Assembly: GCA_964545475.1 (NCBI GenBank)
Contig: CAZJGG010000011.1
Coordinates: forward strand, 1 to 57,844
Source of the DNA: CAZJGG01 sp964545475
GTDB taxonomy: Bacteria; Bacillota; Clostridia; Lachnospirales; JAISER01
DNA: 57,844 bases
Direction of reading: 5' to 3'
How positions within the stretch are numbered: the first letter of the stretch is position 1; every line of letters starts with the position of its first letter. Below, piece by piece: positions 31,846 through 41,353 of the stretch. The position numbers and the translations under genes are program-made. The notes below the pieces were generated by a model. It saw only the letters and a list, made by a program, of their open reading frames with translations, did no database searches and was not told the origin of the DNA.

Positions 31846-34648
31846 CGCATCTGAAGAAGAAGTTAACCAAGAAATTAAAGAAGAAATTAATGCAGCGCCC
31901 AAAGAAGAAGTTTATGAGATTTATTCCCCAAAAGAAGATATTATGCCTGTAAACGAGCCGATAGTGGATTCTTTTATTACCGACGAGGAAATGGACGAAT
32001 TCCGCAAGCTTTTTTACAAAACAACAGACGGTAAAAACTATTCTAGCAACTACGTACCAAACGACTCTCAAGACTTTGTTATTACAGAAAATTCTAACAT
32101 TATCCACGTTCCTCAAATATCCCCTAAAGAGCTAATTCCTTTAAAAGAAGGGGAAATAATACCAAGAAACATACATATTGATGATTTTTACGGATACAGT
32201 TTAAATGACACAAGAGATTTTTATATCCAAAAAAGTTCAGATTATTATGTTAAGGTTAAAGCAAAAAACATTGCAGTAAGTGAAAATGTTAATATTTGGC
32301 TGGTTGACGATGCTGACTACCACTTAAAAATGAGTGACTATCACAACTCCAACTGTACCATTAATTTAATAACTAGCGAAATGGCAAATACCATTGCAAC
32401 TACATTTAATAAAAGCTACAAATTAATGACAGACCCTGTAACGGGCTTTGGTAAACATGAGCTCATTCAAGGGGCTTATAGCAACGTTCCATGGCTTGGC
32501 GATATTGATGAAGACGGAAAAGTCAATATTCTTTTATATGACATTGGAAACAACGGCACAAACACTACCGGCTCGTTTGTTGCAGGATTTTTTACAAACG
32601 GCGACTATATGACGGATTGGGAAGTCAGCAACATGCTAGATCTTTTCCATATAGATATTGGTAAAAATCAAGGCTACAAATTATTAACTGAAAATAACTC
32701 GAGAAACTTCTACGGCACTCTTAGCCATGAATTACAACATATGCTGTTTTTTGAGCACTGCGGCGGCAGAAAGGGAGGAGATGCCTTTGCGCGGCAATCT
32801 ACTTGGTTTAACGAAGCATTAAGCGGTTATGCCGATGTGTTTTATGTAGACGAAAATACCGCATCCTGCTCTCCGGATCGTTTACTGTTAGGGGTAAATA
32901 ACAGCTATGGGCAAGAGACATATGGCAATGAAAATAGAATTGGAGACATGTTTAATTTCAATAATAGTATTAAAAATTATGGCATGGGATATATGTTTTC
33001 AATTTTTACGAAAAATAAGTTTGGCAGGGGAGTTTTCCCAAATGAAATTTATAAAAAATTTGATAATACAAGCGATTTTAACCAAACAAACTTTAGGAAT
33101 TCTATTGGCGATGTCGTAAAGAGTTTATCAATCGGCACAAATTTAAGCAGCGAAAAGGCTTTTCAAGCTTTCTATTATATGTTTATGGAAACATTCGGTG
33201 CAGATGGCGGTAATATCACTTATAACGGTAATACTTACAAAACTGATAAACTCATTCAATCCAATATAACCGCAGATTCAGAATATAGAGATTTATGGAA
33301 TACGAGAAAGGCAAATTCAGTGAATTACCCTGCCATTTCAACAGACGAAGAAGTTTTGGCGGATTATTATAATAAAACTCCTGGTTTAAATGACGCCTCC
33401 CTTGACAAATTGTACCGACTTTCCGGCAGCGGCGAATACCTCAATATTTATATTAACTCAGCTCTTGCGAATACGAAATATTACGTTGCTATTCCAGATA
33501 GTAATTCTGAAAAAGGTGCTGAACTTATAGAGCTAAATAAACTAGAATACAACAGCATTAAAACTGATAACAAAGAAGTTTATCTATTTATTTCAACGTA
33601 TTACCAAAGTGTTCGTAACAATATTCTCTACACATGGTCAGATTCTGAAATTCAGGAAAATTCAGAATTTATGGTTTCCCCCGGCACAAAGGCACAAACT
33701 ATTAGAATAACGCTCTTAAATACTGATAACGAAATTTATAATTCCGGTCAGTTAGAGTATACCTTAACAAAAGACATAAACAACAAATCATATACAAAAT
33801 GGAAACCTTTTAAGAAGAATAAAGTAGACTACATCGACAATATAAAAACCACCGGAGAAATGAGCTTATATTACAGAACAAAACCAACAAAGGAAAATAA
33901 GAACCCTGAGCCTGTGTTTATTAAAAAAATTCTTAATGTAGATATTCAATTGTTGGCTAAGCCCTCTGGAAATATTAAATCTGCTGCAACAGGATTTTAT
34001 GAATTAACTAATTTGACTTTTGGAAATGCTTATCCACAACATGAATATGCAGTTTCATACGATGAAAACACTGCCTTTTGGAAAGACTGCCCGCTTATAG
34101 TGACAAGTAAAAGACTGGATTTGGCATTAAATTACATACCTTATAATGACGGTGAGTCTTTATTATTAAGAAAAAAAGCAACAACAGTACTTCCCCATTC
34201 AGTTGCAAAGAAAATTGAAATAATCGGTTCTTCCGCACCACCGATGTCTACAGTTAATGTAACCCCATTAAGCTATAAAAGTTTTTATTTTGATATTGAT
34301 TTTGCAGGTGGCGAAGACTTATCTTCAAAATTCCAATATGCGATTATTAATTATGATAACCTGTTTAAAGACCCGTCTAAAACTATATTAAAGGCTACAT
34401 GGCAATCTGTTAAAAATGAAGAATTTTTAGTAACCAGAAATTTAAAAAGAGGAAATTACTTGTTTGCAATAAGGTTTGCTAAAAATGGCAAAAAACAAGC
34501 TTCAGAGCCAGTATTTGCAGATATAGGAATATCTTTGTCCTCCATTGTTCCAGGAAATGATTCTACAGAGAACACTACAGAATTATCGATAATGCCTTTA
34601 ACAGTTGATATGTCTGAAGTGCTTTCGGAATTTACAAAATCAAATTAA
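31685..34648 (+). CDS. Secreted M30-like zinc metalloprotease C
   Basis: A 987-residue secreted protein: signal peptide (1-24), acidic Glu-rich spacer (to about 90), protease domain with HELQH at 348-352 and E377 in WFNEALSGYADVF, then about residues 660-950 the triple-repeat domain, and a tail shared only with B. It lacks the Ig-like and chitobiase-like domains of A. The Ca/metal-type loop GDIDEDGKVNILLYD is conserved between A and C. The metal-ligand pattern fits M30 peptidases. The gene ends just before a strong terminator. No pro-domain is evident. Confidence 0.8.
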   Translation: MIKKLVSLLLTATMLVVHVPNVYAENEGFDDLGNQSSVIESKTEENIDIEDFQNASEEEVNQEIKEEINAAPKEEVYEIYSPKEDIMPVNEPIVDSFITDEEMDEFRKLFYKTTDGKNYSSNYVPNDSQDFVITENSNIIHVPQISPKELIPLKEGEIIPRNIHIDDFYGYSLNDTRDFYIQKSSDYYVKVKAKNIAVSENVNIWLVDDADYHLKMSDYHNSNCTINLITSEMANTIATTFNKSYKLMTDPVTGFGKHELIQGAYSNVPWLGDIDEDGKVNILLYDIGNNGTNTTGSFVAGFFTNGDYMTDWEVSNMLDLFHIDIGKNQGYKLLTENNSRNFYGTLSHELQHMLFFEHCGGRKGGDAFARQSTWFNEALSGYADVFYVDENTASCSPDRLLLGVNNSYGQETYGNENRIGDMFNFNNSIKNYGMGYMFSIFTKNKFGRGVFPNEIYKKFDNTSDFNQTNFRNSIGDVVKSLSIGTNLSSEKAFQAFYYMFMETFGADGGNITYNGNTYKTDKLIQSNITADSEYRDLWNTRKANSVNYPAISTDEEVLADYYNKTPGLNDASLDKLYRLSGSGEYLNIYINSALANTKYYVAIPDSNSEKGAELIELNKLEYNSIKTDNKEVYLFISTYYQSVRNNILYTWSDSEIQENSEFMVSPGTKAQTIRITLLNTDNEIYNSGQLEYTLTKDINNKSYTKWKPFKKNKVDYIDNIKTTGEMSLYYRTKPTKENKNPEPVFIKKILNVDIQLLAKPSGNIKSAATGFYELTNLTFGNAYPQHEYAVSYDENTAFWKDCPLIVTSKRLDLALNYIPYNDGESLLLRKKATTVLPHSVAKKIEIIGSSAPPMSTVNVTPLSYKSFYFDIDFAGGEDLSSKFQYAIINYDNLFKDPSKTILKATWQSVKNEEFLVTRNLKRGNYLFAIRFAKNGKKQASEPVFADIGISLSSIVPGNDSTENTTELSIMPLTVDMSEVLSEFTKSN

Positions 34649-34660
34649 CCAATTATAAAT

Positions 34661-34701
34661 GTATAAAAGCAAGCCTGCAAAAACCTGGCTTGCTTTTATA
34701 C
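34661..34701. terminator. Rho-independent terminator after protease C
   Basis: A perfect 15-bp stem, GTATAAAAGCAAGCC with GGCTTGCTTTTATAC, around an 11-nt loop. It is T-rich on both sides and lies 12 bp after the stop of gene C. Confidence 0.8.
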
Positions 34702-34739
34702 ATTCTAAATTTCAACGATTATAGATTAAGGAGTATAAT

Positions 34740-36011
34740 ATGGAAAATAGTATTGAATATGCAAAAAGAAAGGATAAAGAAGATAAGTTATCATATTTAA
34801 GAAATCGTTTCTACACTGTGGAAGGTCAAATTTATATGGATGGCAATTCATTAGGGCTTTGTTCTAAAGACGGTGAAGAAGCCTTACTGAATGTATTAAA
34901 CGTTTGGAAAGAACAAGGCATTAATATTTGGAACATAGACAACAGTAAATACTTTCTTTACCAATATCATTTAGCAGAGCTTACTGCGCCCCTTATTAAT
35001 GCAGACCCTCAAGAAATCACAGTTGCAAATAGCACAACAGTTAACCTTCATCAATGCCTAGCCACGTTTTATAAGCCCACAAAGCATAAATATAAAATTT
35101 TAGTAGACGACTTAAATTTCCCTTCGGACAGATATGCCGTGGACAGCCAGGTTAAGCTTAAAGGCTATGAAATAAGTGATGCAGTTAAAATTGTAAAAAG
35201 CGAAGATGGCAAATTCATTTCCGAACAAGCTGTTATTGAAGCAATGACAGATGAGGTTGCAATTGTGTTTTTGCCTGCTATGTTATACAGAAGCGCTCAA
35301 CTTTTAGATATGGAGCTTTTAACAAAAGAAGCCCATAAAAGAGGAATAATAATTGGTTGGGATCTTTGCCACTCCATTGGCTGCGTTCCCCATGATTTCA
35401 AGAAAATTAACCCAGATTTTGCAGTTTGGTGCAATTATAAATATTTATCCGCAGGGCCAGGAGCAATTGCAGGTATGTACATAAATAAAAAGCATTTTGA
35501 GCTTGAACCTGGGCTTGCAGGCTGGCAAGGCAACAAAAAAGAAACCCAATTTCTTATGAAGTTTGAATTTGAACACGCAAGAGATGCTGGAGGCTGGCAA
35601 ATTGGTACACAACCCCTTTTATCCATGGCACCCCTTGAAGGGGTTCTTAAACTTTATAAAGAAGCAGGTATTGAAAATATAAGGCAAAAATCCCTTGCGC
35701 TTACTGATTTTTTAATGTTTTTAATAGAATTAAAATTAACTCAATATGGTGCAAAAATTGGTAACCCAAAAGAAACCCACCGCCGTGGAGGTCATGTCGC
35801 CCTTGAACATGAAGAAGCATATAAAATTTGCCTTGCCCTAAAGGAAAAAGGCGTTATACCTGACTTTAGAGAGCCAAATGTTGTCCGCCTTGCCCCTGTT
35901 GCCCTTTATGTATCTTTTGAAGACGTATACAGACTTGTGGATATTTTGGAAGAGATATTGAAAAATAAATTATATGAACAAATAGATAATAAAAAATCTT
36001 TGGTGATATAG
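34740..36011 (+). CDS. kynU: Kynureninase
   Basis: PLP enzyme that cleaves kynurenine to anthranilate and alanine. The 423-residue sequence has the YMDGNSLGLC start block, SFPSDRYAVDSQ-type PLP-site region (LNFPSDRYAVDSQ), IIGWDLCHSIG, and the PLP lysine K234 in WCNYKYLSAGPG, then RAPNVVRLAP-like EPNVVRLAPVALY near the C-terminus. AAGGAG lies 6 nt before the ATG. No tryptophan dioxygenase or kynurenine formamidase gene is adjacent, so it may salvage kynurenine from outside or act on a related substrate. Confidence 0.88.
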   Translation: MENSIEYAKRKDKEDKLSYLRNRFYTVEGQIYMDGNSLGLCSKDGEEALLNVLNVWKEQGINIWNIDNSKYFLYQYHLAELTAPLINADPQEITVANSTTVNLHQCLATFYKPTKHKYKILVDDLNFPSDRYAVDSQVKLKGYEISDAVKIVKSEDGKFISEQAVIEAMTDEVAIVFLPAMLYRSAQLLDMELLTKEAHKRGIIIGWDLCHSIGCVPHDFKKINPDFAVWCNYKYLSAGPGAIAGMYINKKHFELEPGLAGWQGNKKETQFLMKFEFEHARDAGGWQIGTQPLLSMAPLEGVLKLYKEAGIENIRQKSLALTDFLMFLIELKLTQYGAKIGNPKETHRRGGHVALEHEEAYKICLALKEKGVIPDFREPNVVRLAPVALYVSFEDVYRLVDILEEILKNKLYEQIDNKKSLVI

Positions 36012-36023
36012 GAGAAAAAAGTA

Positions 36024-36569
36024 ATGAAAACCCTTGTATTATTCGGTTCTCCCCGAAAAAACGGTCAAACAGCTAAAATGCTTGAAGTTTTGCTTGAAAA
36101 AATTAGTGGAGAAGTTGAAATAATTGATGCTTATAAAACAGAAATTGCCCCATGCAAAGATTGTAGGCTTTGCTGGAAACATAATAAATGTTCTATAAAA
36201 GATAACTTTAATGAAATATATGAAAAAGCAATAGAAGCGGATAACATAATCGTTGCTTCACCCATTTATTATTTTTCTTTGCCTGCCCCATTAAAAACAA
36301 TTATAGACAGGTTTCAAATACATTGGGCAAGGTTAAAAAGAAATGACGACTCTGAAATAAAAAGCAAAAAATGCGTAATGCTTCTTGTTGGCGGAGCAAA
36401 CGGCTCTGAAACCCAATTTTTGGGCGCAGAACTTATATTAAACTGCCTATTTAAAGAACTAAACGGCGAATATATAGAAAAAGTTACATTTAAAAATTCT
36501 GATAACCAATTGGTTGAAGATAACCCTGAAATTATTGAAAAGCTTTATAAAATCACTGCCGAATTGTAG
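36024..36569 (+). CDS. NADPH-dependent FMN reductase-like flavoprotein
   Basis: Flavodoxin-fold iron-sulfur-flavoprotein-like or FMN reductase of 181 residues. FMN phosphate loop is FGSPRKNGQTAKML at residues 6-19. A four-Cys region (CKDCRLCWKHNKC, about 48-60) is like the Cys motif of iron-sulfur flavoproteins, and SPIYYFSLPAPLKTIIDR is the usual loop-helix. Cytoplasmic. It follows kynU by 12 bp with GGAG before the ATG, so the two are co-transcribed; a shared pathway is not evident. Confidence 0.8.
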   Translation: MKTLVLFGSPRKNGQTAKMLEVLLEKISGEVEIIDAYKTEIAPCKDCRLCWKHNKCSIKDNFNEIYEKAIEADNIIVASPIYYFSLPAPLKTIIDRFQIHWARLKRNDDSEIKSKKCVMLLVGGANGSETQFLGAELILNCLFKELNGEYIEKVTFKNSDNQLVEDNPEIIEKLYKITAEL

Positions 36570-36603
36570 TTAGAATATAAAAATTCATTAATGGAATAAT
36601 AAA

Positions 36604-36640
36604 TTAACGTGAGTTCAATAAAACTATTGAATTCACGTTA
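36604..36640. other. Long intergenic stem-loop
   Basis: AACGTGAGTTCAATA pairs with TATTGAATTCACGTT over 15 bp, with one G-T pair and a 3- to 4-nt loop. It lies 35 bp after the flavoprotein gene and 55 bp before the DUF3892 start. It has no U-tract, so terminator activity is uncertain. Confidence 0.45.
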
Positions 36641-36694
36641 TATGAGAGTTTATCCTACAAAATATAAATGATAAACCCAAAAGGAGTGACTTTA

Positions 36695-37012
36695 ATGGAT
36701 TTTATAAATGGCAATGTTAATGATAAAAATTTCGACTTATCAATGCTCCCCATGATGGCAATGTCTGAAATTCCAACCCCCAGACCAGATGCAAAGCAAA
36801 TTGTAGCTTTAGTAAAAAGCAGCGGCCGAGTTACAGGCTATCAGCTTTCCGACGGAAGCATTTTAAGCAAAGCCGAAGGAGTTATGCTCGCAAAACAAGG
36901 AGGAATTCAAGGAGTTGGAATTTCAAAAAGAAACGGCAACGAATATTTAAAATCGCTGCCGGATTCAACTGAAAATAATAATTTAAACACTCTGCCGTCC
37001 ATAACAGGATAA
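36695..37012 (+). CDS. DUF3892 domain protein
   Basis: A 105-residue protein with the DUF3892 core (IVALVKSSGRVTGYQLSDGS, then KAEGVMLAKQGGIQGVGI), a small fold of unknown function seen in many Firmicutes. ATG at 36695 is chosen because AAAAGGAG lies 8 nt upstream; the ATG at 36668 lacks a site. It converges on atpC with only 3 bp between the stop codons, so the terminators of both must lie inside the opposite gene. Confidence 0.75.
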   Translation: MDFINGNVNDKNFDLSMLPMMAMSEIPTPRPDAKQIVALVKSSGRVTGYQLSDGSILSKAEGVMLAKQGGIQGVGISKRNGNEYLKSLPDSTENNNLNTLPSITG

Positions 37013-37015
37013 GTT

Positions 37016-37444
37016 TTAATGGGGCGGTATGTTCCCTTTAATAATAGGATATGAGCTGACCTCCAGCCGGACGGCGGCACGGCGAAACGCAAGCTCCGCC
37101 CGGCGTAATTCCATTTTGTCCGAAGTTTGGCGAATTCTTGTTATAGCACGCTCTCTTGCTTCTTTCGCTCGTAAAACGTCTATTTCCTCCGGCCACTCTG
37201 CAACATCGGAAACAACGGTTACATTGTTGTTTAAAACCTCTACAAATCCGCCTAAAAGCGCTGCCTCCCGTTCCTCCCCGTTAATGCTAATTTTCATTGC
37301 ACCAATATCAAGAGTAGTAGTTAAAGGAATATGGTTAGGCAAAAAGGCCATTTGCCCCTCATGGGTTTTTACTATCAAATAATCCACTTTTCCGTCATAC
37401 ATATCTCTAAGGGGCGTAACCACCCGTAAATGTAATTTAGCCAT
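37016..37444 (-). CDS. atpC: ATP synthase epsilon subunit
   Basis: Rotor-stalk subunit of F1 that can inhibit ATP hydrolysis. The 142-residue protein has an N-terminal beta-sandwich (LHLRVVTPLRDMYDGKVDYL; GQMAFLPNHIPL) and a C-terminal helical hairpin rich in Arg and Ala (EARERAITRIRQTSDKMELR). Last gene of the atp operon, 8 bp after atpD. Confidence 0.95.
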   Translation of the reverse strand: MAKLHLRVVTPLRDMYDGKVDYLIVKTHEGQMAFLPNHIPLTTTLDIGAMKISINGEEREAALLGGFVEVLNNNVTVVSDVAEWPEEIDVLRAKEARERAITRIRQTSDKMELRRAELAFRRAAVRLEVSSYPIIKGNIPPH

Positions 37445-37452
37445 ATTATCAC

Positions 37453-38853
37453 CTATTCTTTTGACATAGCTGTAGTCCTCTCTTTAACGTCGTCTATTGA
37501 GCCGGCGTTTAAAAATGCGCTTTCGGGAGCATCGTCCATAGAGCCGTCTAAAATTTGCTTAAATCCTTCAACAGTATCGGAAACTTTAACATATCTTCCT
37601 TCAATTCCGGTAAACTTTTCTCCAACAAAAAACGGTTGTGACAAAAATTTCTGAACTTTTCTGGCTCTGCTAACAATAAGCTTGTCATTTTCAGATAATT
37701 CATCCATACCGAGAATTGCTATAATATCCTGTAATTCATTATATCTTTGCAAAATGCTTTGTACATCTCTTGCCGTTGAATAATGGTCGTTTCCTACAAT
37801 ATTAGGGTCTAATATTCTGGAGCTGGATTCAAGAGGGTCAATCGCCGGGTAAATCCCAATTTCCACCAGTTTACGGGAAAGAACTGTTTTTGCATCTAAG
37901 TGGGCGAATGTTGTTGCCGGAGCAGGGTCTGTTAAGTCGTCCGCCGGAACATAAACTGCCTGAACCGATGTAATAGAACCGCTTTTAGTAGACGTTATGC
38001 GTTCCTGCAAGCTTCCCACGTCTGTTGCAAGAGTCGGCTGATAACCAACGGCACTTGGCATACGCCCTAAAAGCGCAGAAACTTCCGAACCTGCCTGAAC
38101 AAACCTAAAAATATTATCAATAAACAATAAAACGTCCTGCCCTGCTTTATCTCTGAAATATTCCGCCATAGTTAGCCCCGTAAGAGCAATGCGCATTCTT
38201 GCCCCAGGTGGCTCATTCATTTGCCCGAAAACAAGAGCTGTTTTATTTATAACCCCGGAATTTGACATATCGTGGTAAAGGTCGTTTCCTTCTCTCGTTC
38301 TTTCTCCCACACCTGCAAAAACAGAATAACCGCCGTGCTCTGTTGCTATATTTCTTATAAGCTCCATTATAAGGACAGTTTTACCAACGCCAGCTCCACC
38401 AAAAAGCCCTGTTTTACCGCCTTTTGAATAAGGGCATAAAAGGTCAATTGCTTTTATGCCTGTTTCCAGCATTTCAGTTTGCGCCGCCTGTTTAGCAAAT
38501 TGAGGCGCTTCTCTATGAATGGACCATTTTTCATCCGCTTCAACTATGCCTTTGCCATCTATTGGTTCACCCAAAACGTTAAAGAGACGACCGAGAACGT
38601 TTTCGCCTACAGGGACAGCAATTGGGCTACCCATGTCTTTCGCCGCCATTCCTCTTGAAAGCCCATCAGTTGCGGACATGGCAATACACCTTACCATATT
38701 GTCTCCAATGTGGGCGGAAACCTCCGCAATAATAGCGGAATCCTTAAAGGGTATTTCAATGGCGTTGTTTAAGGCAGGCATATCCCCATTTTCAAATTTT
38801 ATATCTAAAACTGCGCCGATTATTTGTACTATTTTTCCCACTGCTTGTGACAT
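37453..38853 (-). CDS. atpD: ATP synthase beta subunit
   Basis: Catalytic F1 subunit, 466 residues. It has Walker A GGAGVGKT, the GERTREGNDL catalytic-Glu segment, LLFIDNIFRFVQAGSEVSALL (Walker B and the start of the DELSEN region) and, near the C-terminus, the DELSEND motif as MDELSENDK. All catalytic residues are present. AGAGGTG lies 5 nt before the ATG. Confidence 0.98.
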   Translation of the reverse strand: MSQAVGKIVQIIGAVLDIKFENGDMPALNNAIEIPFKDSAIIAEVSAHIGDNMVRCIAMSATDGLSRGMAAKDMGSPIAVPVGENVLGRLFNVLGEPIDGKGIVEADEKWSIHREAPQFAKQAAQTEMLETGIKAIDLLCPYSKGGKTGLFGGAGVGKTVLIMELIRNIATEHGGYSVFAGVGERTREGNDLYHDMSNSGVINKTALVFGQMNEPPGARMRIALTGLTMAEYFRDKAGQDVLLFIDNIFRFVQAGSEVSALLGRMPSAVGYQPTLATDVGSLQERITSTKSGSITSVQAVYVPADDLTDPAPATTFAHLDAKTVLSRKLVEIGIYPAIDPLESSSRILDPNIVGNDHYSTARDVQSILQRYNELQDIIAILGMDELSENDKLIVSRARKVQKFLSQPFFVGEKFTGIEGRYVKVSDTVEGFKQILDGSMDDAPESAFLNAGSIDDVKERTTAMSKE

Positions 38854-38894
38854 CTCTACACCTCTTAATTAAGAACCTCTTTAAATTGTTCAAA

Positions 38895-39758
38895 TTATTT
38901 AAGCGCATTTGCTCCGCCTACAATTTCCGTAAGTTCCTGTGTAATTGCACTTTGTCTTGCTCTGTTATATTGTATTGTTAACTTGTTAATAACCTTTTCA
39001 GCATTACCTGTTGCCGTATCCATACCAGTCATTCTTGCCGCCTGCTGACATGCAGCGGATTCCACCAGTGCGCTGTAAATCATAGTGTTTACATATCTGG
39101 GAATAATATAATTTAAAACGGAATATTCATCCGGTTCATAATTCATTAAGGCTTTGCTTTTGTCGCTTTCTTCTCCGGCCTCTAAGGCCGCCGTATCTAT
39201 GGGAAGAAGCGTAAATGTTTTTGGTGTATATTTAATAGTTGACTCAAATTTTGTATAAACCAAATACACCTTTTGATATTCGCCTTTATCGTACAAATCC
39301 AAAACTTCTCTTGTTATATTTGTGGCATCTTCAATAAATGGGTTTTCGGAAATACCTGTAATAGTTCTTAGTATAGTCTTTTTTCTCCTTACGAAAAAAT
39401 CCCGTCCTTTTGTACCCACCACTATAAGCGCACCTTGGGTTTTACCTCTTATTAAATTTCTAGCTTGGCGAGAAACATTTGTGTTGTATCCGCCGCAAAG
39501 TCCTCTGTCCGAGGTTATTAAAATTATTAAAATCTTCTCAACCGGTTTTTCAACTAAATAGGGATGTCTTATTCCTTTTGAATTTCTTACTAGATTTGCA
39601 ACTGTTTTTTTAGTTTCGTTAAAAAACGGGCGTGCGCTAAGAAGCTTCGCCTTTGCCTTTTGAAGCTTAGACGCCGCAACTAAATTCATTGCCTTCGTAA
39701 TTTGAGAGGTTGAACCTACGCTTTTTATTCTGTTATGAATATTTCGCATATTAGGCAT
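38895..39758 (-). CDS. atpG: ATP synthase gamma subunit
   Basis: Central stalk of F1. 287 residues with the N-terminal coiled coil (NMRNIHNRIKSVGSTSQITK) and the C-terminal helix (NKLTIQYNRARQSAITQELT), plus ITSDRGLCGGYN in the middle. ATG at 39758 is used because GGAGAGAG lies 5 nt upstream; the in-frame start five codons earlier has none. Confidence 0.96.
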   Translation of the reverse strand: MPNMRNIHNRIKSVGSTSQITKAMNLVAASKLQKAKAKLLSARPFFNETKKTVANLVRNSKGIRHPYLVEKPVEKILIILITSDRGLCGGYNTNVSRQARNLIRGKTQGALIVVGTKGRDFFVRRKKTILRTITGISENPFIEDATNITREVLDLYDKGEYQKVYLVYTKFESTIKYTPKTFTLLPIDTAALEAGEESDKSKALMNYEPDEYSVLNYIIPRYVNTMIYSALVESAACQQAARMTGMDTATGNAEKVINKLTIQYNRARQSAITQELTEIVGGANALK

Positions 39759-39804
39759 ATAAACTCTCTCCAATCTTATTATTTTATCTTTTTATTATTT
39801 AATC

Positions 39805-41322
39805 TTATAACTCGTCAACATTGGTAGTTTTAAAAAACCCATCAATAGCTGACACAATTTCTTTTTCTAGGTTATCTGAAATTTCTTTTGATGTTTCTAT
39901 TTCGTCGATTATATGGCTGTATTTTTCATCAATAAATTTAAGGAAAGCTTTTTCAAAAGCTCGAACTTTTTCTACTTTTACATCTTTTAAATACTTCTTT
40001 GTTACTAAATATAAAATTAAAACCTGTTTCCCAACAGAAAGGGGGTTGTATTGGCTTTGTTTAAATACTTCCACAAGCCTTTCACCTTGACGAAGCCTTT
40101 CCAGCGTATCTTTATCAAGATCTGACCCAAACTGGGCAAATGATGCAAGCTCTCTGTATTGGGCAAGCTCAACCCGGATTGGACCGGCAATTTTTTTCAT
40201 TGCCTTAATTTGGGCAGAACCACCAACTCTTGAAACAGATAGTCCGGTATTAATTGCCGGGCGAATACCAGAGTTAAAAAGGTCTGTTTCCAAATAAATT
40301 TGACCGTCTGTTATGGAAATAACGTTTGTTGGAATGTATGCTGAAATATCTCCTGCTTGAGTTTCTATTATAGGAAGCCCTGTCATAGAGCCTCCCCCTA
40401 AATCCTCTGAAAGCTTTGCACACCGTTCAAGAAGACGTGAGTGCAAATAGAAAATATCACCCGGGAAAGCTTCTCGTCCTGGAGGTCTACGAAGTAATAA
40501 ACTCATTGCTCTATAAGCAACAGCATGTTTTGATAAATCGTCAAAAATAATTAAAACGTCTTTACCGCTTTCCATCCATTCCTCTCCTATTGCACACCCT
40601 GCGTAAGGGGCAATATATTGCAGTGGAGCGGATTCGGAAGCAGTTGCGCAAACAACTGTCGTATAATCCATAGCATCAAACTTTGCCAGTGTTCTTACAA
40701 TAGAAGCAACAGTTGAAGCTTTTTGACCTATAGCAACATATATGCAATAAACGCCTTTGCCTTTTTGATTTATTATAGTATCAATGCAAATTGCAGATTT
40801 ACCTGTCTGTCTGTCTCCAATTATAAGCTCCCTTTGCCCCCTGCCGATTGGCACCATAGCATCAATTGCCTTAATACCTGTCTGCAATGGTTCGTTAACT
40901 TCAGAACGGCTCATAACACCCCAGGCTACTCGCTCTATGGGTCGAAATTTTGTTGATATTATCGGGCCTTTTTCATCTATTGGCTGCCCTAGAGCATTTA
41001 CAACACGCCCGAGCATGGCATCTCCTACAGGTACTTGCGCAACGTTGCCTGTAAGCTTAACTTTTTCGCCCTCTTTTATCATTTCGTCCGAACCTAAAAC
41101 AACAGCTCCTATGTTATCTTCTTCAAGGTTAAGAGCCATTGCGTATACGCCGTTTTCAAACTGTAATAACTCACCGGACATAGCACTGTTAAGCCCATGA
41201 ATCCGGACTATTCCGTCGCCCACCTCTAACACTGTGCCTTCTTCGGAAATTTCAGTTCTAGCGCTGTAATTTTTAATTTTTTCTTTTATTATGCTAGTAA
41301 TTTCTTCGGGGTTTAGCCTCAT
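39805..41322 (-). CDS. atpA: ATP synthase alpha subunit
   Basis: Non-catalytic nucleotide-binding F1 subunit, 505 residues from ATG at 41322, where AAAGGAGAG lies 9 nt upstream (the longer frame begins inside atpH). Walker A is GDRQTGKSA, and the VLIIFDDLSKHAVAYR and SRLLERCAKL blocks are intact. The alpha Arg finger lies in the SVSRVGGSAQ segment. Confidence 0.98.
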   Translation of the reverse strand: MRLNPEEITSIIKEKIKNYSARTEISEEGTVLEVGDGIVRIHGLNSAMSGELLQFENGVYAMALNLEEDNIGAVVLGSDEMIKEGEKVKLTGNVAQVPVGDAMLGRVVNALGQPIDEKGPIISTKFRPIERVAWGVMSRSEVNEPLQTGIKAIDAMVPIGRGQRELIIGDRQTGKSAICIDTIINQKGKGVYCIYVAIGQKASTVASIVRTLAKFDAMDYTTVVCATASESAPLQYIAPYAGCAIGEEWMESGKDVLIIFDDLSKHAVAYRAMSLLLRRPPGREAFPGDIFYLHSRLLERCAKLSEDLGGGSMTGLPIIETQAGDISAYIPTNVISITDGQIYLETDLFNSGIRPAINTGLSVSRVGGSAQIKAMKKIAGPIRVELAQYRELASFAQFGSDLDKDTLERLRQGERLVEVFKQSQYNPLSVGKQVLILYLVTKKYLKDVKVEKVRAFEKAFLKFIDEKYSHIIDEIETSKEISDNLEKEIVSAIDGFFKTTNVDEL

Positions 41323-41353
41323 TTTCAGCAACTCTCCTTTAAAAGCGGCGTTT

